From assembly GCA_022641835.1 (NCBI GenBank), contig CP048728.1:1-51647 (forward strand): DNA of 51,647 nt, read 5' to 3'. The translations under genes and the position numbers were made by a program. This document shows, piece by piece, positions 1 through 10,294 of this stretch; position 1 is the first letter of the stretch; every line of letters begins with the position of its first letter. The notes under the pieces were generated by a model. The model was not told the origin of the DNA, searched no databases, and saw nothing but the letters and a program-made list of their open reading frames with translations. The DNA comes from Petasospora fabianii (lineage: Eukaryota; Ascomycota; Saccharomycetes; Phaffomycetales; Wickerhamomycetaceae).

Positions 1-405
1 TAAATAATATTATTGTTATATAATATCTATTAAAATTATTTAATTCTGTTAAATTATTTATATTTGATATATTTAATTTATTATTAGTAGTAGTTTTATT
101 ATATGATGACATCTCTATTATATTAATAGTTAATAAACTTATTATTACTATATATATTAATGCTATTATATATGCATTATACATATTTAATATATATAAA
201 TCATTATATATATATATATCTTTTATTAAATTATTATTTGTTATATTTAAAAATATATCATATGATGTATCTAACATTATATATAAACTATATACTAATA
301 TTAATATACCTATTTTTATTATACTTCTATTTTTGTCATTAAATTACCTGTTTTATCTATTACTGAACTATAAATTAATAAAATAAATAAACTTAATGTT
401 AACAT
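1..405 (-). CDS. nad2: NADH dehydrogenase subunit 2, 5' part (gene crosses the window ends)
   Basis: N-terminal part of the proton-pumping ND2 subunit of complex I in the inner mitochondrial membrane. The ATG at 405-403 opens MLTLSLFILLIYSSV, a plausible first membrane helix. The frame runs to about 345, where it would stop; one base away the frame reads NDKNRSIIKIGILILVYSLYI and stays open to base 1, then continues in the same frame from base 51647. The junction codon is TTT/A+AT. The frame change lies in AATTTAAT (338-346) and would be removed by one more T. A promoter-like ATATAAGTA ends 12 nt upstream of the ATG. ND2 identity comes from the joined product (SIFIGIELQSYSLYILTG and downstream helices). 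Confidence 0.85.
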
Positions 406-416
406 TCTTTTTACTT

Positions 417-425
417 TACTTATAT
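417..425 (-). promoter_or_regulatory. ATATAAGTA promoter ahead of nad2
   Basis: Exact match, in the minus-strand sense, to the Saccharomyces mitochondrial promoter nonanucleotide ATATAAGTA, where transcription starts at the final A. That would give a 5' leader of only about 12 nt before the nad2 ATG. Function is inferred from the motif and its position. Confidence 0.6.
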
Positions 426-588
426 AAATAAATAATATAAATATTTATTGATATATATAAATATATATCATATATCAATATATATTTAATATAAAATATA
501 TAAATATATATTAATATTGTATTAAATATATATAATATTATTATTATTAATAAAAATATAATTATTATTATATATATATATATAAATT

Positions 589-598
589 GAATATGAAA
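589..598 (-). terminator. 3' processing motif after cob
   Basis: Minus-strand TTTCATATTC, about 46 nt beyond the cob stop. It shares the ATATTC core with the yeast mitochondrial mRNA 3'-end dodecamer (AATAATATTCTT) and recurs behind most genes of this genome. The rest of 406-643 is A/T-only sequence with no gene. Confidence 0.5.
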
Positions 599-643
599 TT
601 AAATTAATTATTATATATATTATATTAAATATATAATAAAAAA

Positions 644-3600
644 TTATTTGTTATTATGAACACGTCCTATATAGAATAGGATGTTTTCAAGAGTAGATAC
701 TAAAGGTACAATACCTAAGAAGTAGAAGAAATAGTTAAATGTAGCTATTTGTCCTACTTGTACGAAAGGAATTTCAACATGTAATTGTCCTAATTGTCCT
801 AATAATAAGAAATTAAATAGGAATAAGAAGAACATTGTTTTAGATATCATTTTAAATGTATTTCCTCTAACTACTGATCTATCTGTAATAGGTAATACTA
901 ATAATATTACAATTGCTGCAAACATTACAATAACTCCTCCTAATTTATCAGGAATTGAACGTAAAATAGCATAGAATGGTAATAAGTATCACTCAGGTAC
1001 ACAAAATATGTTAATATAGTATCATTTAAATACTATTTCAATAATTTCCATAATATATATATATATTATATATAATATATATTATTTTATATATTGTTCA
1101 GACTATGTCATTATCTTAGAATTTATAATCTCTAAAAATAGGTAGCGCTCGTGGCTTATAAATATTACATTATATTTATTATAGCTAGTCGTTGAACTTT
1201 TTTATTCTTAAAAAATACATAATATTATTATAATATAATAATAATATATATCAAATGTATTTTTAATGTATGAATAAACTTAGCTGCAAATTATCCATTA
1301 TAATTATAAATATATAATTATAAGGGACTTCCTTGCAATTCACTACCTTTTCATATTTATTTATACAATAAATATGCGACTGTTATTTTTTATCTATTTA
1401 TAGATAATAATATATGAAAATTAATAATAAAATACAAAATTATTTTCTTTAAGTCAATTTTTCAACATAGTATCACGATAAGTCATTGCTTTTTTTAAAG
1501 CAATATTTTTATTTTTATTAGAATTAAAATTAAAATATTTTGGAGATAATTTAATAGGTAATTTAACTTTATATTTAGTTTCTTTATAAACTGAAATATA
1601 ATAAGTAGGTAATATATTTAAATTAAAATAATTATTAACTTGATTAATATATTTTTGTAATTCAATAATTAATAAAGGATCTACTTTATTATAATCAAAG
1701 TTAGGATTATTATTAATATTACCTAAATCATAATTATATTTTAATTTTAATAATGCAATATGACCATCTCTTCAAACTTTAATTTTACCAAATAATTTAG
1801 AAGATTGAATTAATAAATTAATTTGATCCATTTTATTAAAATAATAATTAGGATAATTTAATAATAATTTAGAATAAGCTTTAATAGATGATTGACTTTC
1901 AATTGAAAATTCAATAATACTATTATCTTTAATAAGTTTTACTTTTGATCTAATATTTTTACTTTCTAAATATTTAATAATTAAATTAAATAAATCCATA
2001 TTATAAATAGTATTTTTTTGACTTATTCTTAAATTAGGTATATATCAAGGTAAATTATTATTGATATTATTACGAATTATAATATTAAAAGTACCATCAC
2101 CTAAATAAAACCCATGTAAAAATAAAAAATTCAATTCAAAATTAGTTTTACAATTATTATAAAAATTTAATTTAAGTTTATTAATATAATTTTCATAATA
2201 AGAATATTCAATATTTTCTAAAGTATATTTATTATTTAATCATAAATTAATTTTTGTTTTAATTGGAATTGTTCTTTGAGAGTTATCAATTAAATTATAA
2301 ATTAAATAAATACGTTTAATACCATTATATACATGATCTAAAGTATATTTAGTATGTTTATTTACTTTACCAAATTTTGAATAATAAAGATAATAAATTT
2401 TAAGTAATAATTGTAAACCAACATATTTATCTCCATAACATTTATTAAAATATGGAATTCATTTATTTACAATAACATTTCAATTTTTACTTAATATTTT
2501 AATATGATATTTACCTGATTTTAATTCTTGAACTGTGAAAGATAATTTATTATCAAATTCATAATTCATAATTTTAAATAATTTAATAATTTCTAAACTT
2601 GCATTTTGAGATATAAATACTAAAGGATTAAAAGTAATACTTTGTTTATTTTCAAAATATCCACCTACATGTCCTTCAGCTTGAAATAATCCATTTAATA
2701 AATACATAATTTCTTCTTTATTATAATTATTTTCAATTGGATATTTATTATTATCTAATAAATCTAAAATTTCTTTTTTATTAATACTATGTAAATTAAG
2801 ATTATTATTATTTTTTAATAATAATTTTGTATTTTTTAATTTATAATCATCATATTTATTATAACTATAAAAAAATAAAAAACTATTTATCGAAGCTGGT
2901 GTTACTAAAGGATTACCTGGAATATAGTTATCAGGGTGCTTTAAATTTTTATTTTTGGACTATATCTTCATAAATATAACATAAATAAAAAAAAATATAT
3001 TAATAATTAAATTAAAATTTATTATTAATATTTTTTCATTTAGTTTCAAATAATAATCAACTTTTAAATAATAATGAATTATCATTAATATAACCTTTCA
3101 TATTATAATAATAATAATATTCTTTTAATAAGAATAATCTTTTACCTTTATTAGATCTTGGTAAATTTTTATATTTAAAAATATAATTATGAAATAACAT
3201 ATGATCGGTTTCATTACATAATACTCATTTATAATAACCATTTTGTGATTTATCAAAATAAATATTACCTCCTATTACATCTAAATAAGGTTGTATATCA
3301 TTTAGATATCTATTTGTTACACTTATAAATAATTGTGGTCTATTATTTTGATAATAATAATTAATAGTTCCATCTGCATCAAAGAAACCTATAAATCAAC
3401 TATTATTTAAATCTAATTTATAAGGTTTTTTACATTTTATATTTAATATATTACAAACTTTTTCTAATTGTATTAAACGTTTAGATTGTCTAATATTTCC
3501 ATTAATAGCATTTATTAATTTTATCATACCTTCTTTATTTTGTAATCTATATCTTATTGCTTTAACTCCTGATCTTAATTTAATAGAACCTCCAAATTTA

Positions 3601-6600
3601 TTTTGAATTTGTTTTAACATTTTTTCATCTTCTATACCTACTGTTATTTCACAATTAGTATATTTTTTTTTTGTTATTCCAAATGTACCATCTCCGTCTA
3701 TTAAACCTGCTAATCATTCATTAAATTTATTATTATTATAATCATTATTATCATAATTATTATTATCATAATTATTATTATTATTATTATTTAAAGTTGA
3801 AATTGTACGATTATTTATATATTTATGTATGCGTGTAGTCTCTGAGATTCCTACTCATAATAAAAAGTATATTATTATTATTTTGGTTATCTGCTGATTA
3901 TATTTATTATAATAATATTTTACTAAATAGGGATTCGCATAAAATAAAAATAATAATAAATTATTTATATTTAAATCACTTATAATATTAGTTTTATTAT
4001 AATTAAAAAAATATTTCCAGCATATAGCATATGTTATTATTAAATATATTGTACATATATTTAATATAGGCCACTCCTTTTGACCTAATGTGTTAGGTGA
4101 GAAGAATACAAATAAACAGAAGATTAATAAGAATAAGAATACTGTTACTAAATCTTTAAATACAAAGTATCCATGGAATGGTAATCTATCTATATTATTA
4201 CTAATACCTAAAGGGTTTGTTGATCCATGTACATGAATTGCCATTAAGTGCATTACAACTAATGCAGCTAAAATAAATGGACATAAGTAATGTAATGCAA
4301 AGAATCTTTGAATTGTAGGGTTACTTACACTAAATGATCCTCAGATAAATGTTACTAAATCTTTTCCAATAAATGGAATAGCTGAGAATAAGTTAGTAAT
4401 AACTGTAGCCAATAACTAATAATATATATTATTCAGATAATAATCTATCTAATAAATAACTTTCTTTAATTATTTATTTGTTAATATAATATATACCCTG
4501 TACTTATTATATGATATGATCATTTGTTATTTTATATATAATATATATATATATATATATAAATTAATAAGCCTTGTGTATTATATATAAAGTATATATA
4601 ATAATTAGTTTCGAATGAACATTAAGCATCATTTCAGACACCTACCATTGAACCATTCTGTCGGGATAATATAATTTACCCACGGTCTTGTTATTTAACA
4701 TATAATTTTGACCTGTTTTCAATGATATCGCATTATATTATATATTATTAATAATAATTATTAATAATAAACATTTATTTTAATTATATATTGCTAAATG
4801 TTTATAAATATAATACTATATATTATTATTATTTATAATGTGATTTTATATAACATAGATTTAACTATATATGGAGATACAATATTATAAAGAAGTTTCA
4901 TAGATTCTTGTTTAATATAAATATTATATTGATTAGGTGGACCAGCTGAAACAACAGATGTTATTAAATTATATTTTTTAGTTAATAAATTAGATAAATA
5001 AATACAATCTTCATATCTAAATGAATTAGTAGCTAATTTTAATCCTTTAGATACTCTACCTCCATCATCTTGGATTCAAATAGCTAAAGCTAATGGTGTT
5101 AAATTATTACTAACTCAATCTTTAGGTATAATTTTTATATTATTAATATATCATAAACTATAAATATCATTAAATATATTATAAGTTCAAGTTGCAAAAC
5201 GAATAATATATTTTGTTTTACCTTTTTTACCTAATCTTGTTTTAATTTTAGGTTTTGTTGTATTACAATAACCTAAACTAGCTACTAAATAATGTAAATA
5301 TAATAAATATTCAGAATGAATTGATTCTTGATAAAAAATTATACGAGTTCCTTTTCCTCCTGAACGTTTTTCAGCATGTCCATCTCCTAATAATGAACCA
5401 CAAATAATACTTTTTATAGTATTACTTAAAGGTTTATTAAAATTTGTTACTTCTTTACGTTTTGTTATTTCCTTATCAAATTTATTTGAATTATAAAAAT
5501 CACTTAATAATTTATAACTTATTATTAATAATAAGTTAATATTTATTATTAATAATAATAATACATTTGAGGCACTAAGTTTACCTCAATGTGACATTTG
5601 TCCATATACACAACAATACAAATTAAATATTAAATATATTTAAATATTTCGACTGTGCATTAAGCATCATTTCAGATACCTACCAGTGGACCAGTCTGTC
5701 GCGATTTATTATTAAACCGACGATCTTATATTATATTATATTAAGTAATATAATACTTTAATCGTTTTCACTAGTATCGCCTAATATATTATATTATATA
5801 TAATATACTAAAGTTTTATGTTTAACTTTAACTTTACATATCTTTCCTAATAATAGTTAACAGAATATGTAGATAATAAAATATATTATTACCATAGTAG
5901 ACTATCTTTAATAAATAATATAATATTAAATATATCTTGTAACTTCATATTTAACTAAATTATTTTTATATACTAAACCTGATTTATAATTTAATGTTTT
6001 CAAATTAATATCATTATCTTTAACATTATTATATTTTAATATTAAATCATTATTTAAATAATTAATATAATTAATAGGTATATATATATATCCTAATTTT
6101 ATAGCTCTTCTTATTGTACGTTCACTACAACAAATATAATTACACATTTTATTTATATTTTTAAATTCACATATTATATTATTATTTAATTTAAGATATA
6201 TAGTTTTACTATATATATCTGATCTTAATAATAATTGTTCTTTAGTATTTAAAACTAAATTAGATGATAATTTTTTATTACTTAAATTAATTTTTAATTT
6301 AAACTCTTCTGATCTTTTATTTTTACGATCATGTTGAAATTTAGCTAAAATAGCTTTACGTTCATCTGTATATAAAGCTTTCATTTTATGAAATGTCTCT
6401 TCAGAGTGTTTATAACCAAAATTATTTATAGCTTCTGTTAATATATTAAATTCAGGTTCTAATAAATTTATATATGTTTGTTCTAATTTTAATAATTCTA
6501 TATTATTGTATTTTGTTATTATATCAGGATAATATTCTATTACCCCAAATATAAAATTATTTAATCCATACTTATTAATTGATTTTTTTACTAATTTACT

Positions 6601-7341
6601 ACCATGATTTGAATGTATACAATGATTAGCAAATTTTACATATAATTTATTTGTTATAGCTGAACCTATATATTTATTACCTGTTATTTTATTTATTATA
6701 ATATATATTCCACTTTTATTTTTTACTGTTTTAGTTATATTATCTCTTGTTTCTGACATATGTAAATTATCTCATCAATTTTCAACTTTTATACCTAATT
6801 CATTAAATATATCTTCTGGATTACGCATATCTTGTTTACTTATTGTATGATATTTTCTTTTTATTATCATTATATTATTATTATTTATTTTTTTATATTT
6901 ATATATATTATTTATTAAAGATTTTGGGCTATGTTGTGATGTTTGTTTACCCAGGAAAGCTGTAGCCATAGTAACAATAAAGATTAATACTCCTATTACT
7001 CAAACTAAAACTCTTGGTGATTTATAACTTCCATAATATAAAGCTTTACCTATATGTGCATACATACAAATAAAGAAAAATGACGCACCATTAGCATGAA
7101 TATAACGGATTAAATATCCGTAATTTACATCACGCATAATATGCTCTACTGATGCAAATGCTAAATCAATATGACTTGAATAATGCATTGCTAAGAAGAT
7201 TCCTGAACATATTTGAATTACTAAACATAATCCTAATAATGATCCTAAATTATATCAATAATTAATAGTTGATGGTTGAGGTGAATCAATTAAATAACTA
7301 TTAACTAATGATAAGAAAACTTGAGATTTTCTAATTGCCAT
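644..7341 (-). CDS. cob: Apocytochrome b, five exons
   Basis: Cytochrome b, the membrane core of complex III that carries both b haems and the quinol sites. Exons on the minus strand: 7341-6949, 5618-5583, 4409-4083, 2938-2889 and 1001-644 (393, 36, 327, 50 and 358 nt), total 1164 nt, 387 aa plus stop. Boundaries follow the group I rule (U before each intron, G as last intron base) and join into uninterrupted conserved sequence: [78 protein letters not shown]. The start [20 protein letters not shown] is family-typical. UGA encodes Trp in SHWG and PEWY. All four introns carry ORFs in frame with the upstream exon, so translation of unspliced precursors probably makes the intron proteins. Confidence 0.97.
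1421..2888 (-). CDS. cob intron 4 LAGLIDADG protein
   Basis: ORF of the fourth cob group I intron (intron 2888-1002), in frame with exon 4 through [13 protein letters not shown] and ending at TAA 1421. About 488 codons. Two LAGLIDADG-type motifs, [14 protein letters not shown] and [12 protein letters not shown], each with an acid at the catalytic place, so it could be an active homing endonuclease and/or maturase. The intron core follows the ORF: a P7-like GACATAGTCTGAAC near 1094-1107 and the GCGCTCGTGG and CTTCCTTGCAATT blocks between 1140 and 1350. These core blocks recur in two rnl introns (see findings). Maturase or endonuclease activity is inferred from the family. Confidence 0.85.
3012..4082 (-). 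CDS. cob intron 3 LAGLIDADG protein (bI4/aI4-type)
   Basis: ORF of cob intron 3 (intron 4082-2939), in frame with exon 3 after SPNTLG and ending at TAA 3012. A hydrophobic leader of about 80 residues precedes two standard motifs, [12 protein letters not shown] and [12 protein letters not shown], both with intact Asp residues. The block [20 protein letters not shown] is characteristic of the yeast bI4 maturase and aI4 endonuclease (I-SceII) pair. The cox1 intron 5 product in this genome has the same block, so they are paralogues. The S-element-like GGACTATATCTTC on the plus strand at 2957-2969 marks the 3' core. Likely acts in cob splicing and possibly DNA cleavage; which of the two is not decided by the sequence. 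Confidence 0.88.
4833..5582 (-). CDS. cob intron 2 LAGLIDADG protein (LAGLIDADG_2-like)
   Basis: ORF of cob intron 2 (intron 5582-4410), continuous with the 12-codon exon 2 and reading through a hydrophobic leader to [20 protein letters not shown], then LALAIWIQDDGG, and ending at TAA 4833. This order of motifs (SLLGDGHA with K/R-rich stretch, then W-x-DDGG) is the pattern of the LAGLIDADG_2 family found in fungal cob introns. Both catalytic Asp positions are kept. The core downstream of the ORF (4600-4740) resembles that of cob intron 1. Endonuclease/maturase role inferred. Confidence 0.85.
5926..6948 (-). CDS. cob intron 1 GIY-YIG endonuclease
   Basis: ORF of cob intron 1 (intron 6948-5619), in frame with exon 1 after ATAFLG and ending at 5926; two consecutive UGA Trp codons (VENWWDN) lie just before MSETRDN. 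The GIY-YIG domain is clear: [19 protein letters not shown], followed by the usual KSINKYG and FGVIEYY elements and [15 protein letters not shown] with the catalytic Glu. A C-terminal NUMOD1-like region ([32 protein letters not shown]) would bind DNA. It is the only GIY-YIG ORF in this genome. The intron core behind the ORF (5640-5800) resembles that of cob intron 2, whose ORF is of the other family. Confidence 0.9.
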
Positions 7342-7611
7342 TGTTAATATATAATTTTTTATTATTATAATCTTAATTTTTATAATTAATTTTTATAATA
7401 ATTATAATTAATTTAAATTACTTTTTTTATATTTATTTATTTTTAATAAATATCTTTACATTAATAAAATTAGTTAATATATATATATATATTATATATA
7501 TATATATCATTGTTATAATATTATATATAATAATAATATATTATTATTATATATTTAAATATTTTTATATAAATATAATTTAATTATAGATTCAATATAT
7601 TAAAAATAAAA

Positions 7612-7682
7612 TGAGAATAAGTGGAATCGAACCACTATGTACTGCTTAAAAGACAGTTGTTTTACCATTAAACAATACTCTC
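7612..7682 (-). tRNA. trnK: tRNA-Lys(UUU)
   Basis: 71 nt. Acceptor GAGAGTA/TATTCTC, anticodon loop CTTTTAA with anticodon UUU, T loop TTCGATT. Lies between tRNA-Gln and cob, which starts 270 nt downstream; that spacer (7342-7611) is A/T-rich and empty. Confidence 0.95.
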
Positions 7683-7703
7683 CTTTATATTAATATATAT
7701 TAT

Positions 7704-7777
7704 TTGAATTGGGGTGACTCGAACACACCATAGACCAAACTCAAATTTTGGGGACTTACCTATTAGTCTACAATTCA
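7704..7777 (-). tRNA. trnQ: tRNA-Gln(UUG)
   Basis: 74 nt. Acceptor TGAATTG/CAATTCA perfectly paired, anticodon stem CCAAA/TTTGG with loop ATTTGAG giving anticodon UUG, T loop TTCGAGT. Confidence 0.93.
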
Positions 7778-7879
7778 TATAGAACATAATATATTTCTTA
7801 TTAATTATTATTATATGTATATAATCTTATTAATAAATATATTAAATATTAATTAATTATATTATAATTATTTTTATTT

Positions 7880-7961
7880 TGCTACTTAAAAGACTTGAAC
7901 TTTTATACTATTAAGTAACGCATTTTAAGTGCGTCGTGTCTACCAATTCCACCAAAATAGC
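7880..7961 (-). tRNA. trnL(uaa): tRNA-Leu(UAA)
   Basis: 82 nt class II tRNA. Acceptor GCTATTT/AAGTAGC, D region GTGGAATTGGTAGACAC typical of Leu, anticodon loop CTTAAAA with anticodon UAA, long variable arm. Confidence 0.95.
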
Positions 7962-8095
7962 TTTAATATATTATATATATTTCTTATATATATATATATA
8001 TGATAAATAAATAAGAATTAATATATATAAATATATATATACACATTATGTATATTATATATAATAATAATTATATAATTATAATATATTAAATA

Positions 8096-8166
8096 GAATA
8101 TGAATATGAATATGAATATGAATATGAATATGAATATGAATATGAATATGAATATGAATATGAAAT
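8096..8166 (-). repeat. GAATAT hexamer array behind rps3
   Basis: About eleven tandem GAATAT units on the plus strand (ATATTC on the coding strand), ending in TTTCATATTC nearest rps3. It looks like an amplified copy of the 3' processing motif seen once behind other genes. It lies about 80 nt beyond the rps3 stop. Confidence 0.9.
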
Positions 8167-8247
8167 GGTTAAAATATTATTATTAATAATATAATAATAA
8201 TTATATTATATGTAATATAATATAAAGGATAAATTAATTAAATTTAA

Positions 8248-9385
8248 TTAAATTGTATTTAATTTAATAGAAATACCATAAGATCCAGTTTTATTTTTAT
8301 TAACTTTAGTTAATTTAGAGATAGAATGGTTAGCAGGGATATTATTTAATTTATATTTTTTATTAATATTAATATCAAAATTAATAAATTTTTTAAAGTT
8401 ATTAGAATTATTAGAAACTAATAATCCACTATATTTTTTATATAATTTATTAGATAATGAACCTAATAATAATTTTTCTTTAATAGAACGAGATACACCA
8501 GCTTTTTTAAGATTTTTACCTTTATATAATATACTTAAACCTATAAGATATTTATTTATTAATAATTCATTAGTTATTTTATTAATATTTAATGTATTAT
8601 ATATATCTTTAATATTAATATCATTTGTATTATTATTAATTATATTATTATATTTAATATTATTATTATTAATTAAATTTAATACATAATTATTCTTAAT
8701 ATTTAATGAATTATTAGTAGGTATATTATCTCTTAATAATTTACTTAAATGTTTACCTGATAATCCTGCTTTAAATTTATCATTTGTACCTAATATATGT
8801 GTTATACTTTTATTAAATATTGTATTATCATTATAATTATATTTAATCTTATTTGGTATTATTATTACTTTTTATTATAAATTTTACTTAAATATGTTGC
8901 TATATTTTCATTAAATAATATTGTATTATTATTATTATTTAAACATCTAATATACTATATATATCTTTAATTAATGTATTATAATATAATTTATGTTTAT
9001 CATCAATGTTTTTAGATAATATATTATTAGTATCATTATAATTAAAATTAATTGTTACTGTATTTATTGTATGTTTAAATGTTGGTTTATTTATAAATAT
9101 ACGTCTATTAATATTTTTTTATTAATATTTATATTCATTTCTTTAATTATGAATAATTTTATTAATAATTTACTTACTAAACGATCTATTAATAATGTAT
9201 TTATAATATCTTTCTTATTAAATTTATATAATTGATTATTTCAACTATTCATCATATTACTACTTTGTAATTTTGTTCCTTTATTATTATATTCTTGTAA
9301 ATATTTCTTTAAATATCTTAAATTATTATTATTCTTATTATTTAAATAATTATTTGATAATTTATATAAATATGATTTTTAACAT
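8248..9385 (-). CDS. rps3: Mitochondrial small-subunit ribosomal protein S3/Var1, frame interrupted
   Basis: Asn/Lys/Ile-rich protein of the small mitoribosomal subunit. Segments match Saccharomyces Var1 in order: MMNSWNNQLYKFNKK (Var1 has MNNWNTQIYNYNK), NELLINKYLIGLSILYKGK (Var1 DILMYKYLVGWSIKFKGR), YKLNNIPANHSISK, and the ending KTGSYGISIKLNTI before TAA at 8248. The likely start is the ATG at 9385, 46 nt behind an ATATAAGTA promoter. As given, the frame changes four times, near 9378, 9117, 8940 and 8871, each time in an A/T run and each time as if one base were missing. Undercalled homopolymers are the simplest cause; decay or frameshifting remain possible. Identity is good, integrity uncertain. 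Confidence 0.85.
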
Positions 9386-9430
9386 TACTTTTTTGTTTTA
9401 TTTTACTTTTCACGTATTAATACGTAATCT

Positions 9431-9439
9431 TACTTATAT
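9431..9439 (-). promoter_or_regulatory. ATATAAGTA promoter ahead of rps3
   Basis: Exact nonanucleotide on the minus strand, 46 nt before the presumed rps3 start. It lies between tRNA-Pro and rps3 and could start the rps3-tRNA-cob transcript. Confidence 0.55.
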
Positions 9440-9549
9440 AATAATATATAAATCTTTTTATATATATACATATTATATCATTATGTTATATATATTATAT
9501 ATAATTATAATATATCTATATATATATTATTTATTTATTATTATATTAA

Positions 9550-9621
9550 TCAGATAAGCAAGAATCGAACTTACTAACTCTTTCTCCCAAAGAAAGCGCC
9601 TCACCGGTTGGCTTTTATCTG
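9550..9621 (-). tRNA. trnP: tRNA-Pro(UGG)
   Basis: Acceptor CAGATAA/TTATCTG, anticodon stem CTTTC/GAAAG with loop TTTGGGA giving anticodon UGG, T loop TTCGATT. Directly behind rnpB, the same neighbour as in Saccharomyces mtDNA. Confidence 0.94.
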
Positions 9622-9635
9622 TTTTTTTTATTTAT

Positions 9636-9800
9636 ATTATATAATTAATAAGCTTATGTTTTGTATTAAATATTTAACTAAATTAATATTATATTATTAT
9701 TAATTAATATATATTTAAGGATTATTTTATTTTTATTATTATTAACTATAAATTACCTTATTTTACTTTTTAAATAACTTTCCTAATAATTATACTATAA
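9636..9800 (-). ncRNA. rnpB: Mitochondrial RNase P RNA
   Basis: RNA subunit of mitochondrial RNase P, which cuts tRNA 5' ends. The two universal P4-forming blocks are present in order on the minus strand: TTAGGAAAGTTA near 9774-9787 (consensus GAGGAAAGUC) and ACAAAACATAAGCTTAT at 9665-9649 (consensus ACANRANNNNGCUUA). About 110 nt of A/U-only sequence lies between, so this is one of the shortened yeast forms. It sits between tRNA-Ser and tRNA-Pro; Saccharomyces RPM1 also lies just before tRNA-Pro. Exact ends are estimates. Confidence 0.8.
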
Positions 9801-9807
9801 ATAATAA

Positions 9808-9889
9808 CGGAAAATAGGAGATTCGAACTCCTCAGGATTAAAATCCTATTATTTAGTAGATAACTTATCTTGCCAATGATCAATTTTCC
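9808..9889 (-). tRNA. trnS: tRNA-Ser for AGN codons, anticodon reads ACU
   Basis: 82 nt class II tRNA. Acceptor GGAAAAT/ATTTTCC, discriminator G, variable arm AGGAT/ATCCT, T arm GGAG-TTCGAAT-CTCC. It closely follows the Saccharomyces mitochondrial tRNA-Ser(GCU). The anticodon arm GTTAT-CTACTAA-ATAAT gives ACU where GCU is expected, so position 34 is A rather than G. No other AGY-reading tRNA-Ser is seen in the window. Confidence 0.88.
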
Positions 9890-9947
9890 ATATATTATAC
9901 TTTTTAACTCTTTATTTTATTTATTAAATTAAATATATTAATATTTT

Positions 9948-10019
9948 CGAATCCAATCAGACTTGCACTGACATACCCCATCGTGACAAGATGATACTTT
10001 ACTATTAAGCTATAGATCC
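9948..10019 (-). tRNA. trnD: tRNA-Asp(GUC)
   Basis: Acceptor GGATCTA/TGGATTC, anticodon stem CATC/GATG with loop TTGTCAC giving GUC. Confidence 0.93.
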
Positions 10020-10099
10020 TTTATATATATATATATATTATTATATATATATATTTTTTATATATGAGTATATATATAAATATATACATATTAAGTATA

Positions 10100-10166
10100 T
10101 GAGTAGTGAGAATCGAACTCACATAAAATGTGTGGAAGACATTGAGTTTACCATTAACCTATACTC
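10100..10166 (-). tRNA. trnG: tRNA-Gly(UCC)
   Basis: Acceptor GAGTATA with 3' CTACTC, anticodon stem AATGT/ACATT with loop CTTCCAC giving UCC, T loop TTCGATT. Confidence 0.93.
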
Positions 10167-10221
10167 ATCTTATTATTATTATACATAATATAATATTATA
10201 TTATGAATAATATATAAATAA

Positions 10222-10294
10222 CAAGGGCAGACAGAATTGAACTATCACTCAATTGATTTGAAGTCAACTGTTTTACCAATTAAACTATACCCTT
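10222..10294 (-). tRNA. trnW: tRNA-Trp(UCA)
   Basis: Acceptor AAGGGTA/TGCCCTT, anticodon stem GTTGA/TCAAT with loop CTTCAAA giving UCA, which reads UGA as well as UGG. Direct support for UGA = Trp in this genome. Confidence 0.96.

Noticed and set aside
160-342. 60-codon plus-strand open frame rich in Tyr/Ile/Leu
   Set aside because: Antisense of the nad2 5' part; the composition is what A/T-rich DNA gives by chance.
9273-9557. 94-codon plus-strand open frame
   Set aside because: Overlaps the rps3 start, its promoter and tRNA-Pro on the other strand; Tyr/Ile-only composition.
9808-9889. tRNA-Leu or tRNA-Tyr identity for this class II tRNA
   Set aside because: Both have other clear genes in the window, and the body matches yeast mitochondrial tRNA-Ser(GCU) throughout.
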